NCBI GenBank assembly: GCA_947455205.1
Contig: CANGNF010000008.1
Span: 62,001 to 126,000 of the forward strand
Direction: 5' to 3'
Length of the DNA stretch: 64,000 bases
From: Acetobacteraceae bacterium
GTDB lineage: Bacteria > Pseudomonadota > Alphaproteobacteria > Acetobacterales > Acetobacteraceae
A model generated the notes under the pieces. The model was given only the letters and a program-made list of their open reading frames with translations, ran no database searches and had not been told where the DNA came from. Both the position numbers and the translations under genes were made by a program. Positions 29,796-39,770 of the stretch are shown here, in pieces (position 1 is the first letter of the stretch; each line of letters starts with the position of its first letter).

Positions 29796-30581
29796 ATGCC
29801 CGACCCGGTCCTGCTCGCCATCGACGCCCGCGGCATCGCCACCGCCACGCTGAACCGGCCCGAAGTGGGCAACGCCTACAACGAGGCCCTGCTGCAGGGC
29901 CTGATCGGCGGGCTGGAGACGCTGGCGAAGGACAAGTCCGTCCGCGCCCTGGTGGTGCGGGGCGCCGGCAAGCACTTCGCCGCCGGCGCCGATATCAACT
30001 GGCTGGCCGAGGTTTCCGGCTACGGGCCGGAGCGGGCCTATGAATGTTCCTACGCCACCACCCTGGCGATGACCCGGCTGAACGAGTTCCACCGCCCGAC
30101 CTTCGCGGTGATCCAGGGCGCCTGCTTCGGCGGCGGCTTCGGTATTGCCTGCTGCGTGGACGTGGCGCTGGCCACGCCGGCGGCGCTGTTCGGCATCACC
30201 GAGGTCCGGGTCGGCGTCGCCGCCACGCCGATCTCCACCCACATGGTCAACGCCATCGGACTGCGGCAGACCCGGCGCTATGCGCTGACCGGGGAACGCT
30301 TCGGCCCCGAGGAGGCGATGCGGATGGGCCTGGTGCATGAGGTGGTGGCCGCCGACGCCATCGAGGCGCGACTCGCGCACATCCTGGACGAGACGCTGAA
30401 ATCCTCCCCGGCCGCGGTGGCGCTGACCAAGCACAGCTTCCTGTCCGCCAACGGCCTGACCCTGGACGAACGGCAGATGCAGATGCTGTCGCATGAAGGC
30501 TGGACCATCCGCGCCACCGAGGAAGCGCGCGAGGGGCTGGCGGCCTTCCGGGCCAAGCGGGCGCCTTCCTGGTACCGATAA
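29796..30581 (+). CDS. enoyl-CoA hydratase/isomerase family protein
   Basis: Crotonase-fold enzyme of 261 residues. FAAGADINWLAE is the oxyanion-hole segment, and ACFGGGFGIACCVDVALA plus FGITEVRVGVAA follow, the latter with a likely catalytic glutamate. It resembles methylglutaconyl-CoA or other enoyl-CoA hydratases, but the exact acyl-CoA cannot be told. The ATG at 29796 has AAGGAA upstream. It may be regulated with the divergent GGT gene through the palindrome between them. Confidence 0.88.
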   Translation: MPDPVLLAIDARGIATATLNRPEVGNAYNEALLQGLIGGLETLAKDKSVRALVVRGAGKHFAAGADINWLAEVSGYGPERAYECSYATTLAMTRLNEFHRPTFAVIQGACFGGGFGIACCVDVALATPAALFGITEVRVGVAATPISTHMVNAIGLRQTRRYALTGERFGPEEAMRMGLVHEVVAADAIEARLAHILDETLKSSPAAVALTKHSFLSANGLTLDERQMQMLSHEGWTIRATEEAREGLAAFRAKRAPSWYR

Positions 30582-30600
30582 GTCGGCGGGTTGTCGGTGG

Positions 30601-30629
30601 CTGTCATATAAGCTTCACAAATCTGCAAC
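30601..30629 (+). promoter_or_regulatory. PhoB box with three 11-bp-spaced half sites
   Basis: CTGTCAT (30601), GCTTCAC (30612) and CTGCAAC (30623) lie at exact 11-base intervals, separated by AT-rich ATAA and AAAT. The first unit matches the PhoB consensus CTGTCAT perfectly and the others partly. It is 53 bases upstream of pstS, so phosphate-starvation activation of the whole pst operon is expected. Confidence 0.75.
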
Positions 30630-30681
30630 AGGACCGTCTCGGCCGGCGCCTAGAAGCCCGGCACGCCTTTCGCGGAGATGA

Positions 30682-31725
30682 ATGATGAACCGTCGGTCCT
30701 TCCTGCTCGCCACCAGCGCCGTCGCGCTCGGCCCCCGGCTGGCCCAGGCCCAGGCCGCGCAGATCACCGGTGCCGGCGCCACCTTCCCCAACCCGGTCTA
30801 CCAGAAGTGGGCCGAGGCCGGGAAAGCCGCCACCAGCATCACGGTCAACTACCAGTCGGTCGGCTCGGGCGCCGGCATCAACCAGATCCGCAACCGCACG
30901 GTGGATTTCGGCGCTTCCGACGCGCCGCTGACGGTGGCCCAGCTGACCGACGCCAACCTGCTGCAGTTCCCGTCCGTCATGGGCAGCCTGGTGCCCATCG
31001 TGAACATTCCGGGCATCGAGAACGAGCAGATGAAGCTGACCGGCGAGGTCATCGCCGACATCTACCTGGGCAAGATCACCAAGTGGAACGACCAGCGCAT
31101 CGTCGAGATGAACGCCGGCCTGACCCTGCCGAACCTGGCCATTGCGCCGGCCTATCGCGCCGACGGCTCCGGCACCACCTTCGTCTGGGTGTCCTACCTG
31201 GCGGCGGTTTCCCCGGAATGGAAGGACAAGGTCGGCGTCGGCACCTCCGTGCGCTTCCCGGCCGGCACCGGCGCGCGCGGCAATGAAGGCGTGGCCGGCA
31301 CGGTGAAGAACATCCGTGGCGCCATTGGCTATGTCGAGAACGCCTACGCCATCACCAACAAGCTGGTCACCACCCAGCTGCGCAACAAGGCCGGCCACTT
31401 CGTCAAGCCGACGCAGGAAGCCTTCATCGCCGCCGCCAGCAACGCCGACTGGTCCACCCCCGGCATGGCCGCCAGCCTGATCGACCAGCACGGCGCCACC
31501 TCCTGGCCGATCGTCTCGCCCACCTTCATCCTGCTGCCGAAGAACCCGACGGATGCGACGCGCAGCCTGAACGTGATGAAGTTCTTCGACTGGGCGTTCC
31601 GCAACGGCGCTGCCCTGGCGCAGGAGCTGGAGTACATTCCGCTGCCGGCCACGGTGCACGCCGCCATCCGCGCCGCCTGGGCGGCCGAGGTGAAGGCCAA
31701 CGGCCAGCCGGTCTGGACCAACTGA
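30682..31725 (+). CDS. pstS: phosphate ABC transporter, periplasmic binding protein PstS
   Basis: Phosphate-binding protein of 347 residues. MMNRRSFLLATSAVALG begins a signal peptide ending LAQAQA. ITGAGATFPNPVYQKWAEAG is the family start, VDFGASDAPLT and APAYRADGSGTTFVW hold the phosphate-binding loops, and GTGARGNEGVAGTV completes the pocket. It captures inorganic phosphate in the periplasm for PstCAB. ATGs at 30682 and 30685 are both possible. A PhoB box lies upstream and a hairpin directly downstream, which would raise its expression above the membrane genes. Confidence 0.95.
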   Translation: MMNRRSFLLATSAVALGPRLAQAQAAQITGAGATFPNPVYQKWAEAGKAATSITVNYQSVGSGAGINQIRNRTVDFGASDAPLTVAQLTDANLLQFPSVMGSLVPIVNIPGIENEQMKLTGEVIADIYLGKITKWNDQRIVEMNAGLTLPNLAIAPAYRADGSGTTFVWVSYLAAVSPEWKDKVGVGTSVRFPAGTGARGNEGVAGTVKNIRGAIGYVENAYAITNKLVTTQLRNKAGHFVKPTQEAFIAAASNADWSTPGMAASLIDQHGATSWPIVSPTFILLPKNPTDATRSLNVMKFFDWAFRNGAALAQELEYIPLPATVHAAIRAAWAAEVKANGQPVWTN

Positions 31726-31746
31726 GCCTGCCCGGCTGACGCATGA

Positions 31747-31773
31747 CGGCGGCACGGGCCAACCGTGCCGCCG
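31747..31773 (+). terminator. attenuating hairpin between pstS and pstC
   Basis: An 11-bp perfect stem (GGCGGCACGG / GCCAA / CCGTGCCGCC plus a closing C-G pair) 22 bases after the pstS stop. It has no U-tract, so read-through into pstC is expected. A GTG at 31765, a candidate pstC start, lies inside the stem and is disfavoured for that reason. Confidence 0.5.
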
Positions 31774-31809
31774 GCCCCCTCCCCCCCTCCGCCACCCGGA
31801 GCGCCTTCC

Positions 31810-32778
31810 TTGTCCCAGGCCGTCGCCTCTCCCTTGGGCGCCAAGCCCGCCGCGGCCCGCCGCGGCAACATTGGCGACCCGATCTTCGAACTGGCCTGCC
31901 GCGCCGCCGGTGCCGGCGTATTGCTGCTGCTCGGCGGCATCATCGTCTCGCTGTTCATGGGCGGGCTGCCAGCGTTCCAGAAGTTCGGCATCGAGTTCCT
32001 GTGGTCCACCGAATGGGACCCGGTGACGGAGGTGTTCGGCGCCGGCGTCTCCATCTATGGCACCCTGGTCACCGCGATCCTGGCGATCCTGATGGCCGTG
32101 CCGGTGGCCTTCGGCGTCGCCTTCACCCTGACCGAGCTGGCGCCCGAGTGGATGCGCCGCCCGGTCGGCACCGCGGTTGAGCTGCTGGCCGCCGTGCCCA
32201 GCATCATCTACGGCATGTGGGGCTTCTTCCTGATCGCGCCGCTGATGTCGCAATACGTCCAGCCCGCGCTGATCGACAGCCTCGGCGAGTTGCCGGGCAT
32301 CGGCTTCCTGTTCCAGGGCCCGCCCTTCGGCACCGGCATCTTCACCGCGGCCCTGATCCTGGCGATCATGATCCTGCCCTTCATCGCCGCCACCATGCGC
32401 GACGTGTTCCAGCAGGTGCCCCCGGTGTTCAAGGAAAGCGCCTACGGCCTGGGCTGCACGACCTGGGAGGTGATGAAGGGCGTGGTGCTGCCCTATACCC
32501 GCGTCTCGGTCGCCGGCGGCGTCATGCTGGGCCTGGGCCGCGCGCTGGGGGAGACGATGGCCGTCACCTTCGTCATCGGCAACGCCAACCGCATCACCAC
32601 CACGCTGTTCGGGCCGGGCAACACCATCGCCTCGGTCGTGGCACTGGAATTCGGCGAGAGCGAGGCGGGCAGCCTGAAGCTTTCGGCGCTGCTGGCGCTG
32701 GGCTTCGTGCTCTTCGTCATCTCCTTCATCGTGCTGGCCACGTCGCGCTATCTGCTGCGCTCGCGGTTGAAGGGCTGA
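31810..32778 (+). CDS. pstC: phosphate ABC transporter permease PstC
   Basis: Inner-membrane permease of 322 residues from a TTG start. It has six main hydrophobic segments, and LLAAVPSIIYGMWGFF is the PstC/PstA signature. The coupling region ESAYGLGCTTWEVMKGVVLP and GLGRALGETMAV are also conserved. The start is uncertain: TTG 31810 has GGAG at a 9-base spacing and gives MSQAVASPLG; a GTG at 31765 would lie within the upstream hairpin. The order pstS-C-A-B-phoU-phoB is the standard one. Confidence 0.9.
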   Translation: MSQAVASPLGAKPAAARRGNIGDPIFELACRAAGAGVLLLLGGIIVSLFMGGLPAFQKFGIEFLWSTEWDPVTEVFGAGVSIYGTLVTAILAILMAVPVAFGVAFTLTELAPEWMRRPVGTAVELLAAVPSIIYGMWGFFLIAPLMSQYVQPALIDSLGELPGIGFLFQGPPFGTGIFTAALILAIMILPFIAATMRDVFQQVPPVFKESAYGLGCTTWEVMKGVVLPYTRVSVAGGVMLGLGRALGETMAVTFVIGNANRITTTLFGPGNTIASVVALEFGESEAGSLKLSALLALGFVLFVISFIVLATSRYLLRSRLKG

Positions 32779-32783
32779 ACCCG

Positions 32784-33671
32784 ATGAGCGCTTCCATCCA
32801 ACCCTCCCTGGCGCCGGCCAAGAACCTGGCCGTGGCCGCCAGTCTCGGGCGCAGCCGCCGGCGCGGCGATGTCCTGGCCCGCGGCCTGTCGCTGGCCGCC
32901 ACCGCCATCGGCCTGGTGTTCCTCGTCTCCATCCTGGTGACGCTGTTCTACAAGGGCTTCAACGCGATGAACCTCTCGGTCTTCACCGAGGTCACGCGCC
33001 CGCCCGGCTCCAATGGTGGCCTGCTCAATGCCATCGTCGGCAGCGTCATCCAGGTGGCGCTCGGCACCGCCATCGGCACGCCGATCGGCCTGCTGGTCGG
33101 CACCTACCTGGCGGAATACGCCCGCGGCTCCGCCTTCGGTGGCGTGGTCCGCTTCGTGTCGGACATCCTGCTCTCGGCGCCGTCCATCCTGATCGGCCTG
33201 TTCGTCTATTCCCTGCTGGTGCTGCCCTTCGGCGGCTTCTCCGGCTGGGCGGGGGTGGCGGCGCTGGCCATCATCATCGTCCCCATCGTGGTCCGCACCA
33301 CCGAGGACATGCTGAGCCTGATCCCGAACACGCTGCGCGAGGCGGTGATCGGCCTGGGTGCGCCGAAGTGGAAGATGATCGTGCTGGTGTGCTGGCGCTC
33401 GGCCATTCCCGGCATCATCACCGGCGTGCTGCTGGGCATTGCCCGCATCGCCGGCGAGACGGCGCCGCTGCTGTTCACCAGCCTGGGCAACAATGCCTGG
33501 TCCACCGACCTGTCGCAGCCGATGCCCAGCCTGCCGATCACCATCTATTCCTACGCCGGCTCGCCGTTCCAGGACTGGATCGAGCTGGCCTGGGCCGGCG
33601 CCCTGGTCATCACCCTGGCGGTGCTGGGCCTGAACATCGCCGCACGCAGCCTGTTCAGCGGCAAGAAGTGA
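32784..33671 (+). CDS. pstA: phosphate ABC transporter permease PstA
   Basis: Second phosphate permease, 295 residues. [20 protein letters not shown] is the family signature and [20 protein letters not shown] the coupling helix. [20 protein letters not shown] is the conserved PstA stretch. It forms the membrane channel with PstC and is powered by PstB. The ATG at 32784 lies 5 bases after pstC. Confidence 0.93.
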   Translation: MSASIQPSLAPAKNLAVAASLGRSRRRGDVLARGLSLAATAIGLVFLVSILVTLFYKGFNAMNLSVFTEVTRPPGSNGGLLNAIVGSVIQVALGTAIGTPIGLLVGTYLAEYARGSAFGGVVRFVSDILLSAPSILIGLFVYSLLVLPFGGFSGWAGVAALAIIIVPIVVRTTEDMLSLIPNTLREAVIGLGAPKWKMIVLVCWRSAIPGIITGVLLGIARIAGETAPLLFTSLGNNAWSTDLSQPMPSLPITIYSYAGSPFQDWIELAWAGALVITLAVLGLNIAARSLFSGKK

Positions 33672-33678
33672 GGCGGAG

Positions 33679-34515
33679 ATGAGCAGCACGATGACGCAGC
33701 ACCCCGGCACGGCCGCCGGCTTCGGCGGGCTGGAGGCCCGGTCCGACGCGGCGCTGAACGCCACGGCGCGGATCGCCATCCGCGACCTGGACTTCCACTA
33801 CGGCGCCAACCAGGCGCTGAAGGGGATCAGCATGGACTACCCGGAGCGGCAGGTGACCGGCATGATCGGTCCCTCCGGCTGCGGCAAGTCCACGCTGCTG
33901 CGGGTGCTGAACCGGATGTACAGCCTGTACCCCGGCCAGCGCGCCACCGGCCAGGTGATGATGGATGGCCGCAACATCCTGGACGACGACGTCGACATGA
34001 ACGAGCTGCGCTCCAAGGTCGGCATGGTGTTCCAGAAGCCGACGCCCTTCCCGATGACGATCCACGAGAACATCGCCTTCGGCATCCGCCTGCATGAGAA
34101 GCTGAGCCGCAGCCAGATGGATGAGCGGATCGAGTGGGCGTTGACCCGCGCCGCCATCTGGGGCGAGGTCAAGGACCGGCTGCACAGCTCCGCCATGGGG
34201 CTGTCCGGCGGGCAGCAGCAGCGGCTCTGCATCGCCCGCACCATCGCGGTGCGGCCGGAGGTGATCCTGTTCGACGAACCGACCTCGGCGCTGGACCCGA
34301 TCAGCACGCTGAAGATCGAGGAGCTGATCGACGAGTTGAAGCGCGACTTCACCATCGCCATCGTCACCCACAACATGCAGCAGGCGGCGCGCTGCGCCGA
34401 CCAGGTCGCGTTCTTCTACCTGGGGGAACTGGTGGAGGTGGCGCCGGCGGCGCAGCTGTTCACCGCGCCCAGGCAGCAGCGCACGCAGGACTACATCACC
34501 GGGAGGTTCGGCTGA
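33679..34515 (+). CDS. pstB: phosphate ABC transporter ATPase PstB
   Basis: ABC ATPase of 278 residues. [20 protein letters not shown] and Walker [39 protein letters not shown], signature [20 protein letters not shown], Walker [13 protein letters not shown] and the switch [13 protein letters not shown] all match PstB. About 30 residues at the N-terminus are non-conserved. The start at ATG 33679 has a short spacing to GGCGGAG; ATG 33691 is an alternative. The stop overlaps phoU (TGATG). Confidence 0.95.
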   Translation: MSSTMTQHPGTAAGFGGLEARSDAALNATARIAIRDLDFHYGANQALKGISMDYPERQVTGMIGPSGCGKSTLLRVLNRMYSLYPGQRATGQVMMDGRNILDDDVDMNELRSKVGMVFQKPTPFPMTIHENIAFGIRLHEKLSRSQMDERIEWALTRAAIWGEVKDRLHSSAMGLSGGQQQRLCIARTIAVRPEVILFDEPTSALDPISTLKIEELIDELKRDFTIAIVTHNMQQAARCADQVAFFYLGELVEVAPAAQLFTAPRQQRTQDYITGRFG

Positions 34516-35193
34516 TGCCGGGGGAACAGCATACGGTCCGCAGCTACGCCGAGGAGCTGAAGCGCCTCAGCGGGCTGATTACCCGCATGGGCGGCCTGGC
34601 CGAGCGCCAGGTGGCGGATGCCACCCATGCCCTGGTGGAGCGCGACAGCGACATGGCCGCCCAGGTGGTGCAGCGCGATGTCGAGATCGACCGGCTGGAG
34701 CGCGAGATCGAGGGCTTCACCATCCGCCTGCTGGCGCTGCGCCAGCCGATGGGCGCCGACCTGCGGATCATCGTCGCGGCCATGCGGATCAGCCACGACC
34801 TGGAGCGGATCGGCGACTACGCCCGCAACGCCGCCAAGCGCGCCATCGTCATCTCCGAGCAGCCGCAGATCGGCAGCCTGAACGGCTTCCAGCGCATGGC
34901 GCGGCTGGTGCAGGAAAACCTGAAGAACGCGATCGACGCGCTGGTGACCATGGATGCCGCCAAGGCCGACGAGGTGTGGGCCGCCGATGAGCCGGTGGAC
35001 GAGATCTACAACGGCATCTTCCGCGAGATGCTGACCCACATGATGGAGGACCCGCGCAACATCACCGCGGCCACCCATCTGCTGTTCATCGCCAAGAACC
35101 TGGAACGCATCGGCGACCACGCCACCAACATCGCCGAGACCGTCCACTTCGCCGTGCGCGGCGACACCCTGACCGAGGAGAGGCCGAAAGCCG

Positions 35194-35928
<735 letters not shown>

Positions 35929-35988
35929 GTCGCTTGCCGCCGGCCAGCCCCGCATGCCAAGCAGGCGCAGCGGAAACGGGCGGACGGC

Positions 35989-37020
35989 GTGGAAGGTCTG
36001 GTTGGCTGGGTGACGGAGTTGGTGCGGCGCCAGAGCTGGCGGCGCGGCCTGCTGTTCGGCCTGCCCTGCTTCGCCCTGGCCTTCGGCCTGCGCCTGGCGC
36101 TGGAGGAGGCGCTGCACGGCCGCCCCTTCGTCGTCTTCATTCCGGTGGTGCTGGCAACCGTGCTGGTCGGCGGCGGCACCGCCGGTGTGGCGGTCGGCGT
36201 GCTCAGCGCACTGGCCGGATGGTACTGGTTCGTCGCGCCCTATCGCAGCTTCGCCCTGCCCTCGGTCGAGGACGGCCTGACCATGGTCTTCGCCTGGCTG
36301 GTGATCGGCGCGCTGGTGCTGCTGGTGGCCGCGCTGGGCCGCAGCATCCGTACCCAGGTGGCGGCGCAGGACAGCGCGCGGGCCGAGGCCGAGGCGCGCC
36401 GGCTGATGTTCCACGAGCTGCAGCACCGGGTCGCCAACAACCTGCAATTCGTCTCCGCCGTGCTGGGCCTGGCCGCCGGCCAGGTGGGCAGCGCCGAGGA
36501 AGGCCGTGCCGCGCTGCAGGACGCCCAGCGCCGGCTGCGCCAGATGTCCCGGCTGCACCGCTGGCTGCACGACCCCGAGGCCGGGGCACGCGGCGTGCCG
36601 GCCCTGCTGGGCGCCATCTGCGACCAGCTGCGCGACGCCACCGGGCGGGCGGAGGCGCGGTTCGAGCTGGCGGTGGCGCCGGTGGCGCTGCCCACCGGCA
36701 GCCTGACCGCGGTGGCCCTGCTGGTGAACGAGGCGGTGACCAACGCGCTGAAGCACGCCACCGGCCAGCCCAGCGCGCTGCTGGTGCGGGTGGGCCTGCA
36801 CGCCGAGGCCGGCATGGTGGAACTGAGCGTGCAGGACAACGGGCCGGGCCTGGCGGAGCCGGTGCTGGCCCAGCCGGAGCAGGCGCGGCGTGGCAGCCTG
36901 GGCCTGCGGGTCATGGCGGCGCTGGCGGGGCAGCTAGGCGGCCGGCTGGAACTGGCCAATGCCGGCGGCACGCTGGTGCGGGTGCGGTTTCCTCTGGCGG
37001 GGCCGGGGCCGGCGGCCTGA
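35989..37020 (+). CDS. membrane sensor histidine kinase, DUF4118 plus HisKA_2/HWE type
   Basis: Kinase of 343 residues. Residues 20-120 hold about four membrane helices in a DUF4118-like domain (GLLFGLPCFALAFGLRLALE ... GWYWFVAPYRSFALPSV). The dimerisation domain has LMFHELQHRVANNLQFVSAV with H146 as probable phospho-acceptor, the HisKA_2 form. The ATPase domain has LLVNEAVTNALKHA and QDNGPGL. It follows phoB by 60 bases, where phoR would be expected, but it is not PhoR-like: there is no PAS/HAMP and no HisKA domain. GTG start at 35989. Whether it signals to PhoB is open. Confidence 0.83.
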   Translation: MEGLVGWVTELVRRQSWRRGLLFGLPCFALAFGLRLALEEALHGRPFVVFIPVVLATVLVGGGTAGVAVGVLSALAGWYWFVAPYRSFALPSVEDGLTMVFAWLVIGALVLLVAALGRSIRTQVAAQDSARAEAEARRLMFHELQHRVANNLQFVSAVLGLAAGQVGSAEEGRAALQDAQRRLRQMSRLHRWLHDPEAGARGVPALLGAICDQLRDATGRAEARFELAVAPVALPTGSLTAVALLVNEAVTNALKHATGQPSALLVRVGLHAEAGMVELSVQDNGPGLAEPVLAQPEQARRGSLGLRVMAALAGQLGGRLELANAGGTLVRVRFPLAGPGPAA

Positions 37021-37082
37021 AGGTTTACAGCTAGGGGCACATGCCGGAAGCTGCCCGGCGAACACAGGGAGGAACGCGCGCC

Positions 37083-37616
37083 ATGGCCGCCGCACAGCTG
37101 ACCCACATGGGCATCTACGTGCATGCGCTGGAGCCGATGGTGGCGTTCTACGCCAACGTCCTCGGCCTGGTGGTTTCCGACCGCGGGCATGTGCCGCGCT
37201 TCGGTGGCGACATCGTGTTCATGTCCGGCGACAGCCGGGTGCATCACCAGGTGGTGCTGGTGCATGGCCGCCCGGCGCATGCCACCTACACCACGGTCAT
37301 GCAGATCAGCTTCACGGTGGAAAGCCTGGCGGAGCTGCGCCAGGCCCGCGACCGCGCCCTGGCGCACGGCGCCCGCAACCTGCGCGCGGTCAGCCACGGC
37401 AATGCCTGGTCCATCTACTTCGAGGACCCCGAGGGCAACGTGATCGAGATGTACCTGGACAGCCCGTTCCACGTGCCGCAGCCGCATGGCGACCCGCTGG
37501 ACCTGGACAAGCCGGACGCGCAGATCCTGGCGGAGACCGAGGCCACCTGCCGCGCCGACCCCGGCTTCATGCCGCGTGATGAATGGCAGCGGGTGCAGGC
37601 GGCGCGGCTGGGCTAG
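37083..37616 (+). CDS. VOC-family (extradiol dioxygenase/glyoxalase-like) protein
   Basis: Vicinal-oxygen-chelate protein of 177 residues. Probable metal ligands are H in LTHMGIYV, H in HHQVVLVHG and E in GNVIEMYLDSPF, the pattern of type I extradiol dioxygenases. FYANVLGLVVSDRGHVPR is the typical first module. The substrate is unknown; a catechol-type compound is possible. GGGAGGAAC precedes the ATG at 37083; an in-frame start at 37041 lacks a site. Confidence 0.82.
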   Translation: MAAAQLTHMGIYVHALEPMVAFYANVLGLVVSDRGHVPRFGGDIVFMSGDSRVHHQVVLVHGRPAHATYTTVMQISFTVESLAELRQARDRALAHGARNLRAVSHGNAWSIYFEDPEGNVIEMYLDSPFHVPQPHGDPLDLDKPDAQILAETEATCRADPGFMPRDEWQRVQAARLG

Positions 37617-37691
37617 CCCGCACGCGGCGCACAATATACCCGGCGTGCCGCTGCGGCTTTCACGGTTGCGGCAGCGGGGAAAATCCTTCCA

Positions 37692-38546
37692 ATGGCGGAC
37701 ATGGACCTGCAAGCCGAATACGACAACCGCGCCCGAGTCGCTGGTTCGGCCGAGTTGCTGGCGCAGTGGCAGCGCGACGCCGCCGCCTACCGGGAAGCCG
37801 CCCCTCATGCCGAGCTGAACCTGGCCTATGGCCCGGGCAAGCGGGAGAAGCTGGACCTGTTCCGCCCGGCCGGTGGCGGCGACGCGCCCTTGGCCATCTT
37901 CATCCATGGCGGCTACTGGCAAAGCCTGGACCGGGCCTTCTGTTCCCACTTCGCGCATGGCCTGGTCAGCCGCGGCATCGCGGTGGCCATGCCGTCCTAC
38001 GACCTGGCGCCGGCGGTGCCGCTGCACCGCATCGCCGAGCAGATGCGCAGCGTCACCAGCTGGCTGTTCCGCCGGCTGCGGCGCCGCCCGCTGCTGATCG
38101 GCCATTCCGCCGGCGGCCACCTGACCGCCATGCTGATGACGACCGACTGGCGCGCCCTGCAGCCCGGCCTGCCGCAGGACCTGGCGCCGGCCGGCCTGCC
38201 GATCTCCGGCGTGTTCGAGCTGGAGCCGCTGATGCCGACCACCATCGCCAAGGCGCTGCGGCTGCGGCCGGAGGATGCGCGCCGGCTCTCGCCGCGCTGG
38301 ATGAAGCCGCCGAGCTTCGCCTCGCACCACCTGGTGACGCCGGGCGCCACCCTGCACTGCGTGGTGGGCGCCGCCGAATCCGGCGAGTTCATCCGCCAGA
38401 GCCGCGACTTCGCCACCGCCTGGGGCGGCGGGTTCGAGGCCATTCCGGGCGCCAACCACTTTACCGTGCTGGACCCGCTGCTGGACCCCGGCAGCGCCCT
38501 GGTGGACCGTGCCGCCGCCATGGCAACGGTGCTTGCCCCGGGGTGA
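37692..38546 (+). CDS. alpha/beta hydrolase, arylformamidase-like
   Basis: Protein of 284 residues. It has YDNRARV near the start, IFIHGGYWQSLD as oxyanion loop, LLIGHSAGGHLTAML as nucleophile elbow and PGANHFTVLDPLLDP with the catalytic histidine. HGGYW is the mark of kynurenine-formamidase-like hydrolases, which cleave N-formylkynurenine in tryptophan breakdown. No other kynurenine genes are close, so the substrate may differ. No signal peptide. Confidence 0.82.
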   Translation: MADMDLQAEYDNRARVAGSAELLAQWQRDAAAYREAAPHAELNLAYGPGKREKLDLFRPAGGGDAPLAIFIHGGYWQSLDRAFCSHFAHGLVSRGIAVAMPSYDLAPAVPLHRIAEQMRSVTSWLFRRLRRRPLLIGHSAGGHLTAMLMTTDWRALQPGLPQDLAPAGLPISGVFELEPLMPTTIAKALRLRPEDARRLSPRWMKPPSFASHHLVTPGATLHCVVGAAESGEFIRQSRDFATAWGGGFEAIPGANHFTVLDPLLDPGSALVDRAAAMATVLAPG

Positions 38547-38593
38547 TGCTTCAGGCCTAAACTGTTTCCGAGAGAGAGATGGGAGTTTCCGGC

Positions 38594-39769
38594 ATGACCG
38601 AGTTCGGCAGGCGTGGCGTTCTGTTGGGTGGCGCGGGTGCCTTGGCCATGCCGTTTGTGGCCAAGGCCCAGGCGGCGGGCGTGAAGATCGGCCTGGTGGC
38701 GGTGCAGACCGGCCCGGCCGCCTCGCTCGGCACCCACCTGAAGGACGGCTTCATGCAGGGGCTGAAGCACCTGGATGGCAAGCTGGGCGGGCTGGCGGCG
38801 CATGTGGTCGATATCGACGACGAGCTGCGGCCGGAAGTGGCGGTCACCAAGGTTCGCGCCGCGCTGGAACGCGACAAGGTGGATTTCGTCGTCGGCGTGG
38901 TGTTCAGCAACATCCTGCAGGCGATCATCCGCCCGGTGACGGAAAGCGGCACGATCCTGGTCAGCACCAATGCCGGGCCCTCCACCTTCGCCGGCGCCGG
39001 CTGCAACCCCAACCTGTTCGTGACCAGCTACAGCAACGACCAGGTCCACAGCGTGATGGGCCAGGCCGCCGAGACCAGCGGCTACAAGAAGGTCTTCGTG
39101 CTGGTGCCGAACTACCAGGCGGGCAAGGACGCGGTGGCCGGCTTCAAGTCCCGCTTCAAGGGCGAGGTCGTCGACGAAGTGTACGTTCCGCTGAACCAGC
39201 TGGATTTCAGCGCCGAACTCGCAAAAATCGCCGCCGCCAAGCCGGACGCGATCTTCACCTTCATGCCCGGTGGGCTCGGCGTGAACCTGGTGAAGCAGTA
39301 TCGCGCGGCCGGGCTGGCCCACATTCCGTTCCTGTCCACCTTCACGGTGGATGAGAGCACGCTGCCGGCGCAGCAGGATGCGGCGCTGGGCTTCTTCAGC
39401 GCCTGCCCCTGGGCGCCCAACATGGACAATGCCGCCAACCAGCGCTTCGTCCGCGACTTCGAGGCCGCGCACAACTACGTGCCCGGCAGCTACGCGGCGC
39501 AGAGCTACGACGCGGCAATGCTGCTGGACAGCGCCATCCGCAAGGTGGGCGGCAACCTGGCCAACAAGGCCGCGCTGCGCGCCGCCATCAAGGCGGCCGA
39601 CTTCCGCAGCGTGCGCGGGTCGTTCAAGTTCGGCGCCAACCACTACCCGGTGCAGGACTTCTGGCTGTGCAAAGTGGTCAAGCGCGCCGACGGCAAGTTC
39701 GCCACCGAAACCGTCCGCCGCGTGCTGGAGAACGACACCGACCCCTACGCCAGCGCCTGCAAGATGTAG
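38594..39769 (+). CDS. livK: Liv-type ABC transporter periplasmic binding protein (locus 2)
   Basis: Type I binding protein of 391 residues. MTEFGRRGVLLGGAGALAMP begins a twin-arginine-like signal ending AKAQA. VKIGLVAVQTGPAASLGTHL is the first binding loop. DKVDFVVGVVFSNILQAI and GTILVSTNAGPSTFAG continue the ligand cleft. The ligand cannot be told; members of this branch often bind aromatic acids. GGGAG lies 8 bases before ATG 38594. First gene of a K-H-M-G-F operon. Confidence 0.88.
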   Translation: MTEFGRRGVLLGGAGALAMPFVAKAQAAGVKIGLVAVQTGPAASLGTHLKDGFMQGLKHLDGKLGGLAAHVVDIDDELRPEVAVTKVRAALERDKVDFVVGVVFSNILQAIIRPVTESGTILVSTNAGPSTFAGAGCNPNLFVTSYSNDQVHSVMGQAAETSGYKKVFVLVPNYQAGKDAVAGFKSRFKGEVVDEVYVPLNQLDFSAELAKIAAAKPDAIFTFMPGGLGVNLVKQYRAAGLAHIPFLSTFTVDESTLPAQQDAALGFFSACPWAPNMDNAANQRFVRDFEAAHNYVPGSYAAQSYDAAMLLDSAIRKVGGNLANKAALRAAIKAADFRSVRGSFKFGANHYPVQDFWLCKVVKRADGKFATETVRRVLENDTDPYASACKM

Positions 39770-39770
39770 G

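Noticed and set aside
35989..37020. PhoR
   Set aside because: It has DUF4118-like helices and a HisKA_2 box (ELQHRVANN), not the PAS-HisKA arrangement of PhoR.
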